Shown in pieces: positions 23,022 through 25,221 of a stretch of 25,221 nt of DNA (positions are counted from its first letter, which is position 1; each line of letters begins with the position of its first letter). Origin of the DNA: Oscillospiraceae bacterium (GTDB lineage Bacteria > Bacillota > Clostridia > Oscillospirales > Oscillospiraceae); NCBI GenBank assembly GCA_902802215.1, contig CADCLH010000061.1:1-25221 (forward strand). The letters run 5' to 3'. The position numbers and the translations under genes were made by a program. Under the pieces are notes generated by a model. The model was not told where the DNA came from, did not search any database, and saw only the letters and a list, made by a program, of their open reading frames with translations.

Positions 23022-23336
23022 TTATCGGCTCATGGCGATGGGGACAAGGCGCGCGATGCCCGCCGCGTCGATCACCCGCTGCGGCTGCCTTGCCGGGTCC
23101 TCGATCCAGGCCCTGCCGCCGAGCGCGCTCATGCGGCGGCTGATCTTGATGATGACGGCAATGCCCGAGGAATCCATGAAGCTCAGCCCCGCGAGGTTGA
23201 GCGCGCAGTCGCGCGGAATGTATTCGTCGAGGAGCTCTTCGATCCTGTGCATGGCGCTGCGCGCCTCATGATGGTCCAGCTCCCCGATCAGATAGATCGT
23301 CAGTCTCCCGGCGTCATAGCTTGTTTGTATGTCCAT
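23022..23336 (-). CDS. spoIIAA: Anti-anti-sigma factor SpoIIAA
   Basis: 104 residues, a STAS-domain protein. It has the family markers IGELDHHEA and LAGLSFMDSSGIAVI. By alignment with Bacillus SpoIIAA, Ser56, the first Ser of DSSG, is the site phosphorylated by SpoIIAB and dephosphorylated by SpoIIE. When unphosphorylated, SpoIIAA frees SigF from SpoIIAB. AAGGAG stands about 9 bases before the ATG at 23336; an upstream frame to 23369 runs into a terminator hairpin and is unlikely. It is the first gene of spoIIAA-spoIIAB-sigF, 12 bases before spoIIAB. It looks intact, yet its kinase is broken in this sequence. Confidence 0.93.
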   Translation of the reverse strand: MDIQTSYDAGRLTIYLIGELDHHEARSAMHRIEELLDEYIPRDCALNLAGLSFMDSSGIAVIIKISRRMSALGGRAWIEDPARQPQRVIDAAGIARLVPIAMSR

Positions 23337-23361
23337 CTCCGGCTGCTCCTTTAGATAAAAG

Positions 23362-23392
23362 AATAACACCGCACGTCATGTGCGGTGTTATT
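23362..23392 (-). terminator. Terminator hairpin between valS and spoIIAA
   Basis: A 13-base perfect stem (23392-23380 with 23374-23362) has a 5-base loop, followed on the minus strand by CTTTTATC. It should end valS transcription. Only 25 bases remain between it and the spoIIAA start. TACAAT at 23395-23390 overlaps its edge and is the only -10-like hexamer I see, without a good -35, so the spoIIA promoter is unresolved. Confidence 0.75.
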
Positions 23393-23465
23393 GTATCGTA
23401 TCGTGTTCGTAAATGCTGTCGGATGCTGACTGCCGCGGCACGTTCGCCGCTTTCCTGTGCTTTTC

Positions 23466-25221
23466 TCAGCCGAGGTTTTCCAGGCTGATTTTGAGGTTTT
23501 CGATCAGCGCCTCGAGCTTGGCCTTCTTCTCGCGCTCGACGTTGACGACGGCCTCCGGCGCGCGGGTGACGAAGTTCTGGTTGGCGAGCTTCGCGTTCTG
23601 TCCGGCGAGCTGCTTTTCGGCGTTGGCGAGCTCCTTGTTGATGCGCGCCCTCTCCTTCTCGAGATCGACCAGCTCCGCCATGGGCATGAACATGCGGGCG
23701 TTGTCGGTGATGACGGAGACCATGCCCTCGGTGTTCGCGGGGGCGGCGTCGGTGACGCTCACCTCGCTCGCATAGGCCAGCTTGCGGATATAGCCGGCGC
23801 CGGCCTCAAAGGCGGCCTTCCGGTCGGTGACGATGATCAGATGCGCCTTGCGGGAGGGCGGCACATTCATGTCGCTGCGGCGGGCGCGCACAGCCTTGAT
23901 CGCGTTCATGACCATCTCAAAGTTCACCTCGTCCTCGGGGAAGCTCAACTCCTCGCGGAAGACCGGGTAGCTCTCGATCATCAGGGCCTCGCCCTCGTGC
24001 GGCAGCGCCTGCCAGATCTCCTCGGTGATGAACGGGGTGAAGGGGTGGATGAGCTTGAGGATCTCGGTCAGCACATAGAGCAGCACTTTCTGCGCCGTGA
24101 GCTTCGACTCCTCGTTGTCGCCGTTGAGGCGGGGCTTGGTCAGCTCGATATACCAGTCGCAGTAGCTGTCCCAGATGAAGTCGTAGATCTTGCCCGCCGC
24201 GACGCCGAGCTCAAAGCTGTCCATGTTGTCGATGACCTCTTTGGTAAGGTCGTTGAGCTTGGAGAGGATCCACTTGTCCTCGATTTCCAGCTTTTCGGGC
24301 AGCTCGTTTTTGTCGATGGTGAGGTTCATCATCACGAAGCGGGACGCGTTCCAGAGCTTGTTGCAGAAGTTGCGCATGGCCTCGCACTTCTCCACATAGA
24401 AGCGCATGTCGTTGCCGGGCGAGTTGCCGGTGATGAGGTTGAAGCGCAGGGCGTCGGCGCCGTACTGGTCGATCATGTCCAGCGGGTCGATGCCGTTGCC
24501 GAGGGACTTGGACATCTTGCGCCCCTGGCTGTCGCGCACCAGGCCGTGGATGAACACGGTCTTGAAGGGCTCCTCCTTCATCTGCTCCATGCCGGAGAAG
24601 ATCATGCGGGCGACCCAGAAGAAGATGATGTCGTAGCCCGTGACCATGACGGTCGTGGGATACCAGTATTTGAGGTCTTCCGTCTGCTCGGGCCAGCCCA
24701 GCGTGGAGAAGGGCCAGAGCGCGGAGGAGAACCAGGTGTCAAGCACGTCCTCGTCGCGGCGGATGTTCTTGCTGCGGCAGGCCTCGCATTCGCAGGGGTC
24801 CGTGCGCCCGACCGTGATGTGACCGCAGTCGTCGCAGTACCAGGCCGGGATCTGATGGCCCCACCAGAGCTGGCGGGAGATGCACCAGTCGTGCACGTTC
24901 TCCATCCAGTTGAGATAGGTCTTGGTGAAGCGCTCGGGCACAAACTTGATGCGCCCGTCCTTGACGACGTCGATGGCGGCCTTCGCCAGCGGCTTCATCT
25001 TGACAAACCACTGGGGGCTGGTCAGCGGCTCGACCGTCGTGCCGCAGCGGTAGCAGCAGCCGACATTGTGGCTGTAGGGCTCGACCTTGACGAGGAAGCC
25101 CTGCTCCTCGAGATCGGCGACGATGGCCTTGCGGCACTCGTAGCGGTCCATGCCGTCGTACTTGCCGCCGTTGATGATGCGCGCGTCCTCGTCGATGCAC
25201 TGCACCTGCTCCAGACCGTGG
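23466..25221 (-). CDS. valS: Valyl-tRNA synthetase, C-terminal two thirds (5' end outside the window)
   Basis: 584 residues of a protein usually near 880. The visible part holds the editing-domain end and zinc-like Cys pairs (GCCYRCG, WYCDDCGH), the class I motif WISRQ-like WCISRQLWWGHQIPAWY, DTWFSSALWPFSTLGWP typical of ValRS, and KMSKS within GRKMSKSLGNGIDP (24504-24518). It also includes the anticodon-binding domain (CDWYIELTKPRL, IHPFTPFITEEIW) and the C-terminal coiled coil (LEKERARINKELANAEKQL through LEALIENLKISLE). The HIGH motif lies beyond the edge. ValRS charges tRNA-Val in the cytoplasm. The last 75 bases before the hairpin at 23392 contain nothing I recognise. Confidence 0.97.
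   Translation of the reverse strand, partial: HGLEQVQCIDEDARIINGGKYDGMDRYECRKAIVADLEEQGFLVKVEPYSHNVGCCYRCGTTVEPLTSPQWFVKMKPLAKAAIDVVKDGRIKFVPERFTKTYLNWMENVHDWCISRQLWWGHQIPAWYCDDCGHITVGRTDPCECEACRSKNIRRDEDVLDTWFSSALWPFSTLGWPEQTEDLKYWYPTTVMVTGYDIIFFWVARMIFSGMEQMKEEPFKTVFIHGLVRDSQGRKMSKSLGNGIDPLDMIDQYGADALRFNLITGNSPGNDMRFYVEKCEAMRNFCNKLWNASRFVMMNLTIDKNELPEKLEIEDKWILSKLNDLTKEVIDNMDSFELGVAAGKIYDFIWDSYCDWYIELTKPRLNGDNEESKLTAQKVLLYVLTEILKLIHPFTPFITEEIWQALPHEGEALMIESYPVFREELSFPEDEVNFEMVMNAIKAVRARRSDMNVPPSRKAHLIIVTDRKAAFEAGAGYIRKLAYASEVSVTDAAPANTEGMVSVITDNARMFMPMAELVDLEKERARINKELANAEKQLAGQNAKLANQNFVTRAPEAVVNVEREKKAKLEALIENLKISLENLG

Noticed and set aside
1..25221. CRISPR arrays, transposases, prophage genes and tRNAs
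   Set aside because: I saw no repeat-spacer pattern, transposase motif, phage structural protein or cloverleaf. The inverted repeats found all sit at gene ends and act as terminators.

Overview
The window is a GC-rich, gene-dense bacterial chromosome segment. The gene set points to a Clostridia-type Bacillota, most likely an Oscillospiraceae-like gut anaerobe of the Flavonifractor/Oscillibacter kind. The clues are a spoIIA sporulation locus, a PdaB-like deacetylase, a PcrA with a lineage-typical insert, an aldo/keto reductase carrying ferredoxin clusters, AGGAGG-type ribosome binding sites and no respiratory-chain genes. The taxon is inferred; there is no rRNA here. I see no tRNA, CRISPR array, insertion sequence or prophage.

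Layout. (1) Positions 1-4970, minus strand: one operon from a clear promoter at 4939-4968, reading DUF2156 protein, EamA transporter, a five-helix membrane protein with a degenerate RsbW-like tail, a dCache-HAMP-PP2C phosphatase, and possibly a cut-off gene at the left edge. (2) 5068-8040, plus strand: an amidohydrolase and an HD hydrolase/APH-kinase fusion, closed by a terminator shared with (3) a minus-strand Fe-S aldo/keto reductase. (4) 9256-10076, plus: a membrane-anchored polysaccharide deacetylase. (5) 10089-12569: a minus-strand ATP-grasp ligase and a plus-strand iron-containing alcohol dehydrogenase, divergent from back-to-back promoters. (6) 12553-15053, minus: rplU, rpmA, obg and a broken vanZ. 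(7) 15110-20571, minus: pcrA, EamA transporter, DUF1653, CYTH protein and an RsiV-like lipoprotein. (8) 20612-21950, plus: a membrane-anchored GH25 muramidase. (9) 21953-25221, minus: sigF, a broken spoIIAB, spoIIAA, and the 3' part of valS.

Two themes stand out. First, partner-switching signalling appears twice. One case is the classical spoIIA locus (anti-anti-sigma, anti-sigma kinase, sigma-F). The other is an uncharacterised membrane module that pairs a degenerate RsbW-like domain with a PP2C phosphatase bearing an extracellular sensor. Second, three genes carry compact internal deletions that remove conserved blocks: the amidohydrolase loses half of its HxH metal motif, vanZ loses its central block and its frame, and spoIIAB loses the ATP lid and GxGF box and its frame. 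Either the genome is decaying (notably in sporulation control) or the assembly has dropped short segments. Reads across the three junctions would decide. No intergenic stretch exceeds 300 bases.
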